Below, piece by piece: positions 1-7,369 of a stretch of DNA of 30,171 nt. The position numbers were made by a program, and so were the translations under genes. This DNA is from a virus: the IMG/VR virus record IMGVR_UViG_3300031841_002960, positions 1-30,171 of that record; one strand, given 5' to 3'. The notes below the pieces were generated by a model that saw only the letters and a list, made by a program, of their open reading frames with translations, searched no databases and was not told the DNA's origin. How positions within the stretch are numbered: the stretch's first letter is position 1; each line of letters begins with the position of its first letter.

Positions 1-50
1 ACCTCAAGCAACTTTAGAGCCTTTAACAATTCTGATTTAGTTGGAACCAT
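1..50 (-). CDS. Partial hypothetical protein, N-terminus only
   Basis: An ATG at 50-48 overlaps the stop of the next gene as TAATG and has a GAGG Shine-Dalgarno eight bases upstream. It opens a frame reading MVPTKSELLKALKLLEV that runs off the left edge. Only about 16 residues are visible, so no function can be given. The start and coupling fit the tightly packed minus-strand operon. Confidence 0.5.
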   Translation of the reverse strand, partial: MVPTKSELLKALKLLE

Positions 51-277
51 TATCTGCACCTCATGATTTCTGTTTTTCGGCAATCATGGTGTTGCCCGTC
101 GATGTACTCTCTAGTGTGAGTGGCAACCTTTATGCCGCCATCGAACCTTGAATAGGTTTTTATTTCCTGCTTGAATATGCTGTCGGTGTCCTCTGGAAAG
201 AAACCGTCATCCAACCTACCCCTCAAAGAGCAAAGCCTCTGTGTTGGGAAGTAACAAAGATCTTCATCTTTTTGCAT
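50..277 (-). CDS. Hypothetical protein, 75 aa
   Basis: Unrecognised soluble protein, rich in charged residues, with four cysteines (residues 8, 16, 66 and 74) not arranged as an obvious zinc ribbon. The ATG lies inside the end of the upstream gene and follows GGAG by seven bases, so it is probably translationally coupled. It is the last complete gene of the leftward recombination operon. Confidence 0.6.
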   Translation of the reverse strand: MQKDEDLCYFPTQRLCSLRGRLDDGFFPEDTDSIFKQEIKTYSRFDGGIKVATHTREYIDGQHHDCRKTEIMRCR

Positions 278-506
278 CTTCTATCTCCTCTATATGAATT
301 GCGTCAACGTCACCAAGAACCAATCCCTTTCTAAGGTTATATTTTTGTTTAGCCCTTATCATTTCCTCTAGCCTTTCTGCGGCTTCTTCTTTTGTATTGG
401 CTCTAACCAAAAACTCTCTAGTAAATTCCATATTCATCAGAACTTTGTACTTCTGATAATACTTACCGTACTTCTGGTGATAACTAATCTTCTTTTTCTT
501 CAACAA
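264..506 (-). CDS. Hypothetical protein, 80 aa, TTG start
   Basis: Small protein with a Lys-rich N-terminus, then a segment reading TREFLVRANTKEEAAERLEEMI and an acidic end (DAIHIEEIEDAKR). The central part resembles the short 'V-A-x-S/T-x-E-E-A' module of DpnD/PcfM-like proteins, but I do not rely on this. There is no ATG at the 5' end: the frame starts at a TTG with GGGAG about 11 bases upstream. An internal ATG at 437 lacks a ribosome-binding site. It overlaps the upstream gene by 23 bases. Confidence 0.6.
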   Translation of the reverse strand: MLKKKKISYHQKYGKYYQKYKVLMNMEFTREFLVRANTKEEAAERLEEMIRAKQKYNLRKGLVLGDVDAIHIEEIEDAKR

Positions 507-729
507 TTTTCAATCTCCCTAGAGCAACATCAATCATTGCACACCACATATCAAGCCTGTTGTGATACAGTGGCAATGCATCAAACACCTGCATCATTTC
601 TTCTGATGGTGTGCGTAATGCTAATATAGCCCTCTCCGCCAAGAAGTCATACATCAGCGGCATATCATTGCTTTGCAACTCCTTGTGAGCCTCAGCAAGC
701 TCATAAGTAACTTTATCAATTGCGCTCAT
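484..729 (-). CDS. Hypothetical protein, 81 aa
   Basis: Unrecognised, probably all-helical protein (MSAIDKVTYELAEAHKELQ...), with no membrane segment or metal motif. The ATG at 729 overlaps the end of the HNH gene by 14 bases, so the two are likely co-translated. It lies in the recombination cassette, which is the only hint to a role. Confidence 0.6.
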   Translation of the reverse strand: MSAIDKVTYELAEAHKELQSNDMPLMYDFLAERAILALRTPSEEMMQVFDALPLYHNRLDMWCAMIDVALGRLKIVEEKED

Positions 730-1000
730 TATACTTTTCCCAGTTAAGTTTAGCCCATGTAACAGGGTCTAGCCCCTGCAAGTCCCACCATGTCCTTTCA
801 TCGCCAAAAGCGTGTAGTTTCATATGGCAGGAGTGGCACAGAGGAACACACCAATTGTCTCCAACTTTCATGCTCATGGCGTTAGGCTCCGCAAACATGA
901 TATGGTGCGCCTCTGCGCCGTACCCACAGACCAAGCATGGTGTCCCCCTCAAGGTCTGTAGATATTTTTTCGACCTAATCCGTTTAGAACGGAATGTCAT
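716..1000 (-). CDS. HNH-type nuclease-like protein
   Basis: Has the zinc and His-Cys arrangement of small phage HNH proteins: C-L-V-C, then A-H-H-I, then the second pair C-H-S-C followed by H-M-K-L-H. Such proteins are common beside phage recombination genes, and the basic start (MTFRSKRIRSKKYLQTLRG) is typical. The ATG at 1000 follows a GAGTGG-type Shine-Dalgarno and gives 94 aa. An ATG at 1027 would add nine residues but overlaps the previous gene more. It probably nicks or cleaves DNA; the substrate is unknown. Confidence 0.75.
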   Translation of the reverse strand: MTFRSKRIRSKKYLQTLRGTPCLVCGYGAEAHHIMFAEPNAMSMKVGDNWCVPLCHSCHMKLHAFGDERTWWDLQGLDPVTWAKLNWEKYNERN

Positions 1001-1286
1001 CGCCCACTCTTTGAGGGTAAAAGCCATCAGCGTTCTCTTTTTTCTGATTGCTTTCTTGATGCATGCTTCCGTTTAAGGAAACAAATGTCTTTCCGTTCTT
1101 CTGACTGGTGCGCTTCCATCCAGCCAAGCTAAGTTTTGGCTTCCTAACCCCTCTAGACATCTGCTCAACAAGGTCATTAATAACTTCATCAGACAGCTCA
1201 AGGTTTCCTGTGTAGTCTGGCTGATTTGGCTTCTGCTTTCTTTCGTTTGTAAACAGTACGCCCGATGGTGGATATTGATCACTCAT
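984..1286 (-). CDS. Putative single-stranded DNA-binding protein
   Basis: 100 aa. The N-terminal half has a phage pattern (SGVLFTNERKQKPNQPDYTG ... KLSLAGWKRTSQKNGKTFVSL) like small OB-type or DUF736-like proteins. The C-terminus is QRVGDDIPF. An acidic-hydrophobic tail of this kind (D-D-x-I-P-F) is the partner-recruiting tail of bacterial and phage SSBs. It is encoded directly after the annealing protein and the nuclease, where phages often keep an SSB. The function is inferred from tail and context; the core fold was not proven. Confidence 0.6.
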   Translation of the reverse strand: MSDQYPPSGVLFTNERKQKPNQPDYTGNLELSDEVINDLVEQMSRGVRKPKLSLAGWKRTSQKNGKTFVSLNGSMHQESNQKKENADGFYPQRVGDDIPF

Positions 1287-1933
1287 GCCGCTTCTCCTTT
1301 TGGCTCTATAGTTTCTTTATGTTTTGTAAAGTTAGCCAACACTTTAGAGTAAAGCGTATTATCGGCCTTCTTTAGCTCGTCAATTGCAGTCTTGTTTGTA
1401 CCCCAGAACCCACGCAATTCCTCAACTGTCTTGCACTCTGGAATAAATGTGTTAAAGACTTCCGCAACAAGAGCGGCGCCTTCAACGTCCTTCTTTTCAC
1501 CACTAACACTTTCAATGGAGATCTTCTTCTCAACCCCGTCCGGCAAGTCCTCACCAGCGTATATGTAATGACCAAGACCGTGCATCGCACAGCACTTTGC
1601 AAGACAACGCTGAAGAGCGGTATTAACTTGAAAGCTATCAGGATGTGACACAGCTTTGTTGGCGTGATTTAGGACGGGCAAAACTTCGGTTTGCTCATCT
1701 TCTTCAATCTTCACTGTTACAGATACAAAAGCGTATCCAGCAGGGTCAATCATGTACGGCAACGTACAATCATTATTTGCACTAGAGTACAAATTTTTTA
1801 CAAACGAGGCTTTTGGATAATTCTTTTTTACAATCCCCCAAGCCCAAGCCCAGCTAAGATATGTCAAACCGTTTTTATCTTCGGTATGATCCGACACATC
1901 AATTTTAGACAAAGTCTCCCACACACTGCTCAT
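1283..1933 (-). CDS. DUF1071 (Sak3-like) single-strand annealing protein
   Basis: 216 aa with the DUF1071 signature near the N-terminus (LTYLSWAWAWGIVKKNYP) and the conserved centre (QVNTALQRCLAKCCAMHGLGHYIYAGEDLP). This family contains the Sak3 group of phage recombinases, which anneal complementary single strands. Its stop overlaps the next gene start and its own start overlaps the stop of the PD-(D/E)XK nuclease gene, giving the usual exonuclease-annealase pair plus SSB. Expected to act in phage recombination or replication repair. Confidence 0.85.
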   Translation of the reverse strand: MSSVWETLSKIDVSDHTEDKNGLTYLSWAWAWGIVKKNYPKASFVKNLYSSANNDCTLPYMIDPAGYAFVSVTVKIEEDEQTEVLPVLNHANKAVSHPDSFQVNTALQRCLAKCCAMHGLGHYIYAGEDLPDGVEKKISIESVSGEKKDVEGAALVAEVFNTFIPECKTVEELRGFWGTNKTAIDELKKADNTLYSKVLANFTKHKETIEPKGEAA

Positions 1934-2817
1934 TTATTTTCTCCTTTAAACTGTGAGCAAAATTCAGCAACACCGCAGTAGTTGCCACTACACCGCACCG
2001 CTTCACCAGCGCGATGCTCAACGATAGCTATCTTTCCATCGTTGTTTCTTTCCCAATCATAGGCGTAGACTTCTGCCTCGCCCTGATTGTCAAATACACG
2101 CATAGCCCTTTTCAGACCCTTCTTTTTTACAGCCCAAGACTCACCGCGCTTCCACATCTCCTCATCAAGGCAAGCTGGCAGATACCCAACCAAATCATAA
2201 TTGTATTGGGCGTCCTGATGCTCTTCCATTTTTTCATGTATATATTTAATCCTGTCCATCTCATCCCACATAGGAATGTCAACAATCACTACAGGAGCCT
2301 GAGGGTAATCGGGCTTAAACTGAGCCTCTTTTCTGTTCCAGTCCCTAAGTATGGCGCATATAGACAGCTTGGTTACCCTTTTGCCCTTATTCTTCTGGAC
2401 AAGGTACGCATAAACATTTAACTGCCGCTCCCAATCAATCTTGCCATGAATAACAGACCATACGCTTGTAACTTTGTAGTCTGTGATCTCAATTGTCTGC
2501 CCATTAATTTTCTGATGGTCAACAGCCCCAGAAAGAACCCAGCCATCAACTGTAGTGAAAAGGCGTTCCTCGACAATAACATTATCACTGGGTTTTGTGC
2601 TTTCAAGCACATGATGTACCGCCGTGCCAAACAAAGCCCATATGTTGTCAACCACATCAACAACACGGTCTTCATGGTGCTTTTCACGAAGAATCCTAAC
2701 TCTTGGGCTGTCTATCAGTGTTGTGACTGATATGTCTGCTTTTCCCTTGCTATATTTGTCATTTCTGGCAAAATCCACAAATGCTTGAGGCAGGTTGTAA
2801 TTGTTTGTAAATTCCAT
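1930..2817 (-). CDS. PD-(D/E)XK nuclease, RecB/Cas4-like exonuclease
   Basis: 295 aa. The core motifs are visible: GTAVHHVLE helix, then SGAVD, ITDYKVTS (the E/D-x-K motif as D-Y-K) and DWERQLNVYAYL, in RecB/Cas4 order. The C-terminal cysteines in CSGNYCGVAEFC could bind metal, as in Cas4/AddB relatives, although one cysteine fewer than the classical four is seen there. First gene of the leftward recombination operon, overlapping the annealing protein by four bases (ATGA). Likely a 5'-3' exonuclease making single strands for the annealase. Only 43 bp separate its start from the divergent resolvase, so a bidirectional promoter must lie there. Confidence 0.82.
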   Translation of the reverse strand: MEFTNNYNLPQAFVDFARNDKYSKGKADISVTTLIDSPRVRILREKHHEDRVVDVVDNIWALFGTAVHHVLESTKPSDNVIVEERLFTTVDGWVLSGAVDHQKINGQTIEITDYKVTSVWSVIHGKIDWERQLNVYAYLVQKNKGKRVTKLSICAILRDWNRKEAQFKPDYPQAPVVIVDIPMWDEMDRIKYIHEKMEEHQDAQYNYDLVGYLPACLDEEMWKRGESWAVKKKGLKRAMRVFDNQGEAEVYAYDWERNNDGKIAIVEHRAGEAVRCSGNYCGVAEFCSQFKGENK

Positions 2818-2860
2818 AAGCTGTCTCCTTCCAATTCGCTTGTACCAAAGGGGTAAATTG

Positions 2861-3286
2861 ATGTCAATAGGGAATTTTGAAGAAAAAAAGGATCAAAAAG
2901 TGCATCAATTTAAAATATTGGGAGAGCCAGCATCAAAGGCAAACAGCAGAAAAATTGTAATAATCAGGGGAAGGCCAGCGTCAATCAAGTCGGATAAGGC
3001 AAGAAAGTACGCTAAGTATTTTGAGGAGCAGTGCCAGACACTAGATGAATTATTTTCTGGAGATGTTTCTGTCGAGATGTTAATTTATTACGCATCAAGA
3101 AGGCCTGATTTGGACGAAAGTTTGATACTGGATTTGATGCAGGGGAAAATTTACGAAAATGACCGCCAAGTTAAGCAAAAGAATATTTACTGGGGGCTTG
3201 ATAGGGAAAACCCAAGAACGCTCATCAGAGTGTCATCTTTGGAGAGCGGTAATATCCCAAGCTATTTCCGATGCATACCTGAATGA
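2861..3286 (+). CDS. RusA-like Holliday junction resolvase
   Basis: 141 aa from the ATG at 2861, chosen because AGGGG lies nine bases upstream; the frame is open to 2801 but without a good site. It shows the RusA pattern: PASKANSRK near the N-terminus, then RRPDLDESLILDLMQG and ENDRQVKQK, where the acidic residues (D-x-D...D, E-N-D) match the metal-binding aspartates. RusA dimers cut four-way DNA junctions. Encoded divergently from the nuclease/annealase operon, completing the recombination set. Confidence 0.82.
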   Translation: MSIGNFEEKKDQKVHQFKILGEPASKANSRKIVIIRGRPASIKSDKARKYAKYFEEQCQTLDELFSGDVSVEMLIYYASRRPDLDESLILDLMQGKIYENDRQVKQKNIYWGLDRENPRTLIRVSSLESGNIPSYFRCIPE

Positions 3287-3470
3287 CGAAAAAGAAAAAA
3301 ATGCCGTAAGTGAATGGATAGGCACAGATGATTTCATAACGGTCTGCGATTTAGCTGATATAGACTATGAAAAAATGATGAACAATTTTGTTTACATTCT
3401 TTGCGCCAAAGAACCTATCGCAAGGTTTGAGGGAAGAAAGCTAAAAGATCTAATAGACAAAAACAACTAA
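3159..3470 (+). CDS. Small phage protein of recombination/replication region
   Basis: The conserved-looking part is HLWRAVISQAISDAYLNDEKE...WIGTDDFITVCDLADIDYEKM. It resembles a widespread short phage family (WxAV-xQA-x-D ... WL-x-S-x-DF-x-VC-x-LAG-x-D) of unknown function. The start is uncertain. The only ATG upstream of the conserved segment is at 3159, which makes a 128-base overlap with the resolvase; a TTG at 3198 is an alternative. Confidence 0.6.
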   Translation: MTAKLSKRIFTGGLIGKTQERSSECHLWRAVISQAISDAYLNDEKEKNAVSEWIGTDDFITVCDLADIDYEKMMNNFVYILCAKEPIARFEGRKLKDLIDKNN

Positions 3471-3486
3471 TAGAGTACAATAAATG

Positions 3487-3515
3487 TAATCTATATATAG
3501 TCTATATATAGATTA
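3487..3515. repeat. Perfect 29-bp AT-rich palindrome
   Basis: Two perfect 14-base arms (TAATCTATATATAG and its complement) around one T. It lies in the 147-bp gap before the primase-helicase gene, inside a strongly AT-rich stretch (3480-3540). It could be an operator, a cruciform, a DNA-unwinding element or part of a promoter. Part of it recurs inverted at 16.1 kb. Confidence 0.7.
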
Positions 3516-3532
3516 TATTTATATATATATAT
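3496..3532 (+). repeat. 37-bp AT-rich inverted repeat, left copy
   Basis: Its reverse complement is identical to 16078-16114. Both copies lie just upstream of a rightward transcription unit: the primase-helicase here and the terminase operon there. The low complexity lowers its weight, but the non-repetitive core (TATAATCTATATATAGAC) is shared exactly. Confidence 0.6.
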
Positions 3533-3617
3533 AATAACAACTTAAAACTTTCTCCAAAAACCGCATTGACACCACGCCAATCTTGAGATTATCGTAAGGC
3601 AAGTCGTGGAGAAAAAT

Positions 3618-5384
3618 ATGCAAAATGATACCCTAATTCGCGGAGCGGCACTCCGCATGGGCGAAGGCCAACATAAGGCCGTTTGCCCGATCTGTTCACC
3701 ACAAAGGCGCAAAAAGGGGGAAAGAACCCTCTCGCTAAAAGTGGATAATGATGGAATTTTGTATAACTGCTGGCACTGCCAAGCCTCTGGCGTTATTGCG
3801 CTTGAGGAAAGGTTCATGCCAGTGAGGAAGGAAAACAAGGTGGCTTTAGCTGTTCAGCATGAATGGGAAGAATTATCTGAAAACGCATTGGCTTGGTTAA
3901 AAAAGAGAGGGATATCAGAAACAACAGCTAAAAAAGTAAAACTTAAATCATCGAATCATTACATCGCCTCAATGAAGCAGAACACAGAATGTGTTGTCTT
4001 TCCTTACATGAACAAGGGGCAGATGTACGCCGCCAAGATAAGATCGATATCTGAAAAAGGCTTTTCTTGCCACGGCGCACCAGCTTCTTTTTTTAACGAC
4101 GCATCAATCGTGTCGGGTGACGATCTGTTTATCTGTGAAGGTGAAATGGATTGCCTCTCACTTGTTGAGATTGGCTTTGATAGCGTTGTGTCGGTTCCAA
4201 ACGGCGCGGTCATGAAGGTTGTAGATGGCAAGATTGATCCGCAAGAAGACAACAAGTTTCGTTTTTTGTGGGACGCAAAGGAGAGGCTTGATCGGGCAAG
4301 CAGAATTATTATTGCCACTGACTCAGACGGAGCCGGTCAGGCAATGGCTGAGGAAATAGCTAGGCGTGTCGGCAAGGATAAATGCTGGAAAGTAGAGTGG
4401 CCTGAGGGGTGTAAAGACGCTAACGATGTTCTTGTAAAGCACAGCAAGAAGCGTCTTGAGGATGTATGCACCAGTGCGGTTCCTTGGCCTGTTGCAGGGC
4501 TTTACGATGCTTCTCATTTTTATGACGAGCTGGACGAGATTTATGAAAAGGGAATGGGGCGCGGTGCCTCAACGGGCTATCAATGTGTTGACGAGCTTTA
4601 CAGCATTGTCGAGGGTCAGTTGAGCGTTGTAACCGGTCACCCTTCCTCTGGCAAATCAGAGTTCATTGATCAGATCATGGTTAATTTGGCTGAAGAGCGT
4701 GGCTGGAAGTTTGCCATTTGCTCATTTGAAAACGAGCCTCGACTCCACATTGCAAAATTAATTAGTAAGCATTTTGCAAAACCATTCTTCACTGGCATAA
4801 CCCCGCGTTTGTCGAGAGAGGAATTGGAGCAGGGTAAAAAATTTGTTAAAGATCATTTCAGCTTTTTGTATCAGAATGACGGCTCAATGGCGACAATTGA
4901 CGGCATCATTGAACGGTTAAAAATAGCTGTTATGCGTCATGGTGTAAGGGGCGCCGTTATTGATCCTTACAACTACATCCAGAAGAATGGCGACATTTCT
5001 GAAACAGACTGGATCAGCGACATGCTTACAAAGTTAAGAGTGTTTGCTCAGTCACACGGCATACATCTTTGGTTTGTGGCGCACCCGACGAAAATGATGC
5101 GTGATGCGAATGGCAAAGTCCCTGCCCCAAAGGGGTATGATATATCAGGATCTGCGGCATGGTTTGCAAAGGCCGACATAGGAATGTCAGTTCATAGACC
5201 TGACCCTGTAAAAAGCGACTTGTCAGAGGTTCACATTTGGAAGTGCAGATTTTCTTGGGTTGGCAAGCAAGGCGTTGCTGAGTTGTTTTTTAACCCAGTC
5301 ACCTCAAAGTATTCTGAAATTGTTAAAGATGATTTTATTGATGCGCCAGCTCCGGCGTACAACAAGGAAGACGTTCCGTTTTAG
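3618..5384 (+). CDS. DNA primase-helicase, T7 gp4-like
   Basis: 588 aa from the ATG at 3618, which has GGAG six bases upstream; the in-frame GTG at 3606 overlaps that site. Domains in order: zinc-binding (C23, C26, C51, C54), TOPRIM primase (E174 in CEGEMD, D235-x-D237 in ATDSDGAG), and a RecA-type hexameric helicase with Walker A GHPSSGKS at 340-347, Walker B-like VIDP at 447-450 and H489 in VAHPTK. It synthesises primers and unwinds DNA at the phage fork. No DNA polymerase lies in the window. The C-terminus (NKEDVPF) is acidic-hydrophobic like SSB tails. Confidence 0.93.
   Translation: MQNDTLIRGAALRMGEGQHKAVCPICSPQRRKKGERTLSLKVDNDGILYNCWHCQASGVIALEERFMPVRKENKVALAVQHEWEELSENALAWLKKRGISETTAKKVKLKSSNHYIASMKQNTECVVFPYMNKGQMYAAKIRSISEKGFSCHGAPASFFNDASIVSGDDLFICEGEMDCLSLVEIGFDSVVSVPNGAVMKVVDGKIDPQEDNKFRFLWDAKERLDRASRIIIATDSDGAGQAMAEEIARRVGKDKCWKVEWPEGCKDANDVLVKHSKKRLEDVCTSAVPWPVAGLYDASHFYDELDEIYEKGMGRGASTGYQCVDELYSIVEGQLSVVTGHPSSGKSEFIDQIMVNLAEERGWKFAICSFENEPRLHIAKLISKHFAKPFFTGITPRLSREELEQGKKFVKDHFSFLYQNDGSMATIDGIIERLKIAVMRHGVRGAVIDPYNYIQKNGDISETDWISDMLTKLRVFAQSHGIHLWFVAHPTKMMRDANGKVPAPKGYDISGSAAWFAKADIGMSVHRPDPVKSDLSEVHIWKCRFSWVGKQGVAELFFNPVTSKYSEIVKDDFIDAPAPAYNKEDVPF
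3645..3659 (+). repeat. 15-bp direct repeat, copy 1
   Basis: GCGGCACTCCGCATG inside the first codons of the primase-helicase gene. An identical copy lies at 5395-5409 just after its stop, so the pair brackets nearly the whole gene. Each copy can form a small GC-rich hairpin with its own flank. Confidence 0.6.
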
Positions 5385-5391
5385 CACTCCA

Positions 5392-5409
5392 CATGCGGCA
5401 CTCCGCATG
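5392..5409 (+). repeat. Hairpin with 15-bp direct repeat, copy 2
   Basis: CATGCGG-CACT-CCGCATG forms a perfect seven-pair stem eight bases after the primase-helicase stop. It contains the second copy of the 15-bp repeat at 3645. No T-run follows, so it is more likely an RNA-stabilising or processing hairpin than a terminator. Confidence 0.5.
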
Positions 5410-5432
5410 CGACCCATGATAGTAGGTGTTTT

Positions 5433-5705
5433 ATGAGAAAAGGTAAGTTGTTGTTAGAAGAGGCTGGATCTGTAATTGACGCAAGGGGCGATCATTACGG
5501 GACGCCGATGGAAAATTTTTCCAGAATTGCGCGCCTTTGGTCTGTTGTTTTGGATATTGAAATCCAGCCTTATGAAGTCGGCCTGTGTATGGATTTGGTC
5601 AAAACCGCTAGGCTTGTGGAAACGCCTGACCATTGGGATAGCTATGTGGATAAATGTGGATATGCCGCCGCTACGGTAGAATGCTTGACTAAAGATGTTG
5701 ACTAA
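5433..5705 (+). CDS. DUF6378 family phage protein
   Basis: 90 aa matching the recurrent phage pattern RGDHYGTPMENFSRIARLW ... PYEVGLCMDLVKTARL ... HWDSYVDKCGYAA. This all-helical domain is widespread in phages; its biochemical role is not established. It follows the primase-helicase in the same direction, with a weak TAGG ribosome site. A strong terminator lies about 70 bases after its stop. Confidence 0.75.
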   Translation: MRKGKLLLEEAGSVIDARGDHYGTPMENFSRIARLWSVVLDIEIQPYEVGLCMDLVKTARLVETPDHWDSYVDKCGYAAATVECLTKDVD

Positions 5706-5777
5706 ATTTTTGCTGACGTAGTAGATTAAAAATAACAACGTAAGTTGTTTTCCTCCCACGACTTAAACTAAAAAAAA

Positions 5778-5812
5778 GGGGACTGGTTTTCACCAGCCCC
5801 CTTTCTTTTTTT
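5778..5812. terminator. Bidirectional intrinsic terminator
   Basis: Stem GGGGACTGG / CCAGCCCCC (5778-5786 with 5793-5801) with loop TTTTCA. A T-run follows on the plus strand (5802-5810) and an A-run precedes it (T-run on the minus strand). It sits between the convergent genes ending at 5705 and 5834. The single A/C mismatch on the plus strand becomes a G-U pair on the minus strand. Confidence 0.88.
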
Positions 5813-5826
5813 GTACTAGTGTACAA
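5811..5826. promoter_or_regulatory. GTAC palindrome, site 1
   Basis: TTGTAC-TAGT-GTACAA, perfect arms with a four-base spacer, at the foot of the bidirectional terminator. One of eight such sites in the window; this one is at a gene end, not a start. Confidence 0.55.
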
Positions 5827-5833
5827 TTTATTT

Positions 5834-6571
5834 TTAATCAGGCAGTCCCCAATTTCTTTTTGGGTCATTGCGTCTGTTTTTCCCAAATTGTTTCTCTCGT
5901 TCAATCGCTCTTTTGACGCTATCTGTGCCTATTTCTCTTACCTTCCCTGTCTGATTGTTTGTTACCTCAAAGTAAGGTGTAAATCTGCCCATCCGTGTTT
6001 TGCCAGAATTGCTCATATATGTGCCATCCCACAGGTGCTTTTTGATTGTGAAATGTCTAGATTGAAGTTCGTAGCATCCAGCCCCAAATCTTTTCCAGAA
6101 CACTTTGTCCATAAAATAAGATGACATAATCTCATACTTAGTCATCTCATCTGGGTTGGAGGCAAGGTGATCAATCCTGTCATAATAGGCTTGCTTGTTT
6201 GAGTAAGTCAGCTTTCCGCTTATCTTTACAGGTTCAGCATCTTTTTTTGCTTTACGCTCTGCTTTTTTTCTGTCTTTTTCTGCTTGCTTTTCATAGATAG
6301 CCAAGGCCGTTTTTGCATCCCGAACAGTTCCATCACACCAGCATTTTGAGCATGGCGGGTAGAACACATCATCATATGTGTGAACTATAGTCATTCCTTT
6401 TAGTGTTGGGTGCGGCGATTCCTCACCATTAGGCACCCCATAAAATCCTGTCTTTTTGTAATAGTCATAAAACGTATGACCACATAATTCACAACCCAGA
6501 TGACGCCGTTTTTCATAAATTGGTTTCATCATGTTTTCTTTTAGGGATTTTAATACTTCAAAACCTGCCAT
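5834..6571 (-). CDS. Hypothetical zinc-ribbon-like protein, 245 aa
   Basis: Two cysteine pairs near the N-terminus (CELC and CSKCWC) suggest a structural zinc site. They are followed by a Lys/Ala-rich helix (EKQAEKDRKKAERKAKKD) and a basic C-terminal domain with KTRMGRFTPYFEVTNNQTGKVREIG. I do not recognise the family. The start at 6571 is chosen because GGAG lies eight bases upstream; the frame is open to 6625, but that runs back through a GTAC palindrome and a terminator. Confidence 0.75.
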   Translation of the reverse strand: MAGFEVLKSLKENMMKPIYEKRRHLGCELCGHTFYDYYKKTGFYGVPNGEESPHPTLKGMTIVHTYDDVFYPPCSKCWCDGTVRDAKTALAIYEKQAEKDRKKAERKAKKDAEPVKISGKLTYSNKQAYYDRIDHLASNPDEMTKYEIMSSYFMDKVFWKRFGAGCYELQSRHFTIKKHLWDGTYMSNSGKTRMGRFTPYFEVTNNQTGKVREIGTDSVKRAIEREKQFGKNRRNDPKRNWGLPD

Positions 6572-6587
6572 TTTATGTCTCCTTAAT

Positions 6588-6603
6588 TTGTACGATGATA
6601 CAA
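6588..6603. promoter_or_regulatory. GTAC palindrome, site 2
   Basis: TTGTAC-GATG-ATACAA, one mismatch between arms. It lies 17 bases upstream of the ATG at 6571 and directly after a terminator, the place expected for a promoter/operator of the downstream leftward gene. Confidence 0.6.
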
Positions 6604-6633
6604 AAAAGGGGACGGCACTGTGCAACCGTCCCC
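6602..6633 (-). terminator. Intrinsic terminator, leftward
   Basis: On the minus strand GGGGACGG (6633-6626) pairs with CCGTCCCC (6615-6608), followed by six T. It ends the transcript containing the genes from 7985 to 6744, and the palindrome for the next gene follows at once. Confidence 0.85.
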
Positions 6634-6671
6634 TTTACTTGTGTGCATGATGCCCCCAATGCGAGATGATA

Positions 6672-6738
6672 GGTCACGGCTGAACATCAGGGGCTTTCCC
6701 CAGCGCTCATGCGTCACTGTCAACAGTCAACCGCGACC
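6672..6738 (-). ncRNA. Folded 3' UTR RNA candidate
   Basis: On the minus strand 6738-6727 pairs with 6683-6672 in a continuous 12-pair stem; two pairs are G-U on this strand but mismatches on the plus strand, so a minus transcript fits better. Inside are three small hairpins: CTGT-TG-ACAG, CGC-ATGA-GCG and GGGG-AAAG-CCCC. It lies between the stop at 6744 and the terminator at 6602-6633. No known RNA class was recognised. Confidence 0.4.
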
Positions 6739-6743
6739 GACCA

Positions 6744-6941
6744 TTACCCTTTTGAGGTGTTCCAATGCATCCTGATAACTGTTCCATCAGGGTGCAGATC
6801 TGCAAAGTCACCATCTTTTGAATTGCCGATAGTGTACTGGTCAGAATATTTGTCATATGTAATTGAGGAAACCATTAACGGGACAAGCCCAACCTTTTGG
6901 CACTCGCTGACATATGATGTTTTAGCCTTTTGAATATCCAT
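6744..6941 (-). CDS. Hypothetical protein, 65 aa
   Basis: Small soluble protein (MDIQKAKTSYVSECQKVGLVP...). AGGAG precedes the ATG by about seven bases. Its end (DLHPDGTVIRMHWNTSKG) shares the idea of an 'xMxWxT' segment with the upstream neighbour (VQMNWHTYSDWM), perhaps a distant paralogue. Function unknown. Last gene before the folded RNA and terminator. Confidence 0.6.
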   Translation of the reverse strand: MDIQKAKTSYVSECQKVGLVPLMVSSITYDKYSDQYTIGNSKDGDFADLHPDGTVIRMHWNTSKG

Positions 6942-6950
6942 AGCTTGCTC

Positions 6951-7205
6951 CTAGTCATACATTGAATAACGAACAGGGACTGTTACTCTGGCACCAGACA
7001 TTCTTGGTTCCATCCAGTCAGAATAGGTATGCCAGTTCATTTGCACGGCGTTGCTATCATTCCCCAGATCTTGACGGGGTTCATTAATGACAACGCCATT
7101 TTGTTTTCTCTCAACATGTTTTCTTTTTATGTTGAGGGTATTGATGTTCAGTTTTTTAAGCTCCGCTGAAAATTCAGATGCGCTCATTTTTGAAGCGTTT
7201 TTCAT
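6951..7205 (-). CDS. Hypothetical protein, 84 aa
   Basis: Begins MKNASKMSASEFSAELKKLNI and contains NAVQMNWHTYSDWMEPRMSGARVTVPVRY. The ATG at 7205 overlaps the previous stop as TGATG and has GGAG six bases upstream; a GTG at 7208 is less likely. Not recognised. Confidence 0.65.
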   Translation of the reverse strand: MKNASKMSASEFSAELKKLNINTLNIKRKHVERKQNGVVINEPRQDLGNDSNAVQMNWHTYSDWMEPRMSGARVTVPVRYSMYD

Positions 7206-7369
7206 CACTGTCTCCGTTTAGCCAGTTTAATAGTTGCGAAAAAGGCGATACCTGCACCTGCATATATTATACACGCACCAAGCAGTAAATTGTTGTCAGG
7301 GTTCTCAGAATAATTACAGCCAGCAAAGGCAATCATTATTCCAAGCCAGAATGTAAAGAAATTTAGCAT
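7205..7369 (-). CDS. Small membrane protein, 54 aa
   Basis: Two hydrophobic helices (MLNFFTFWLGIMIAFAGC and LLLGACIIYAGAGIAFFATIKLA) around a short polar loop (NYSENPDNN), ending in KRRQ. The ATG at 7369 has a GGAG-type site five bases upstream. The stop is shared with the next ATG (TGATG). Inner-membrane location is predicted; the role is unknown. Confidence 0.65.
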   Translation of the reverse strand: MLNFFTFWLGIMIAFAGCNYSENPDNNLLLGACIIYAGAGIAFFATIKLAKRRQ

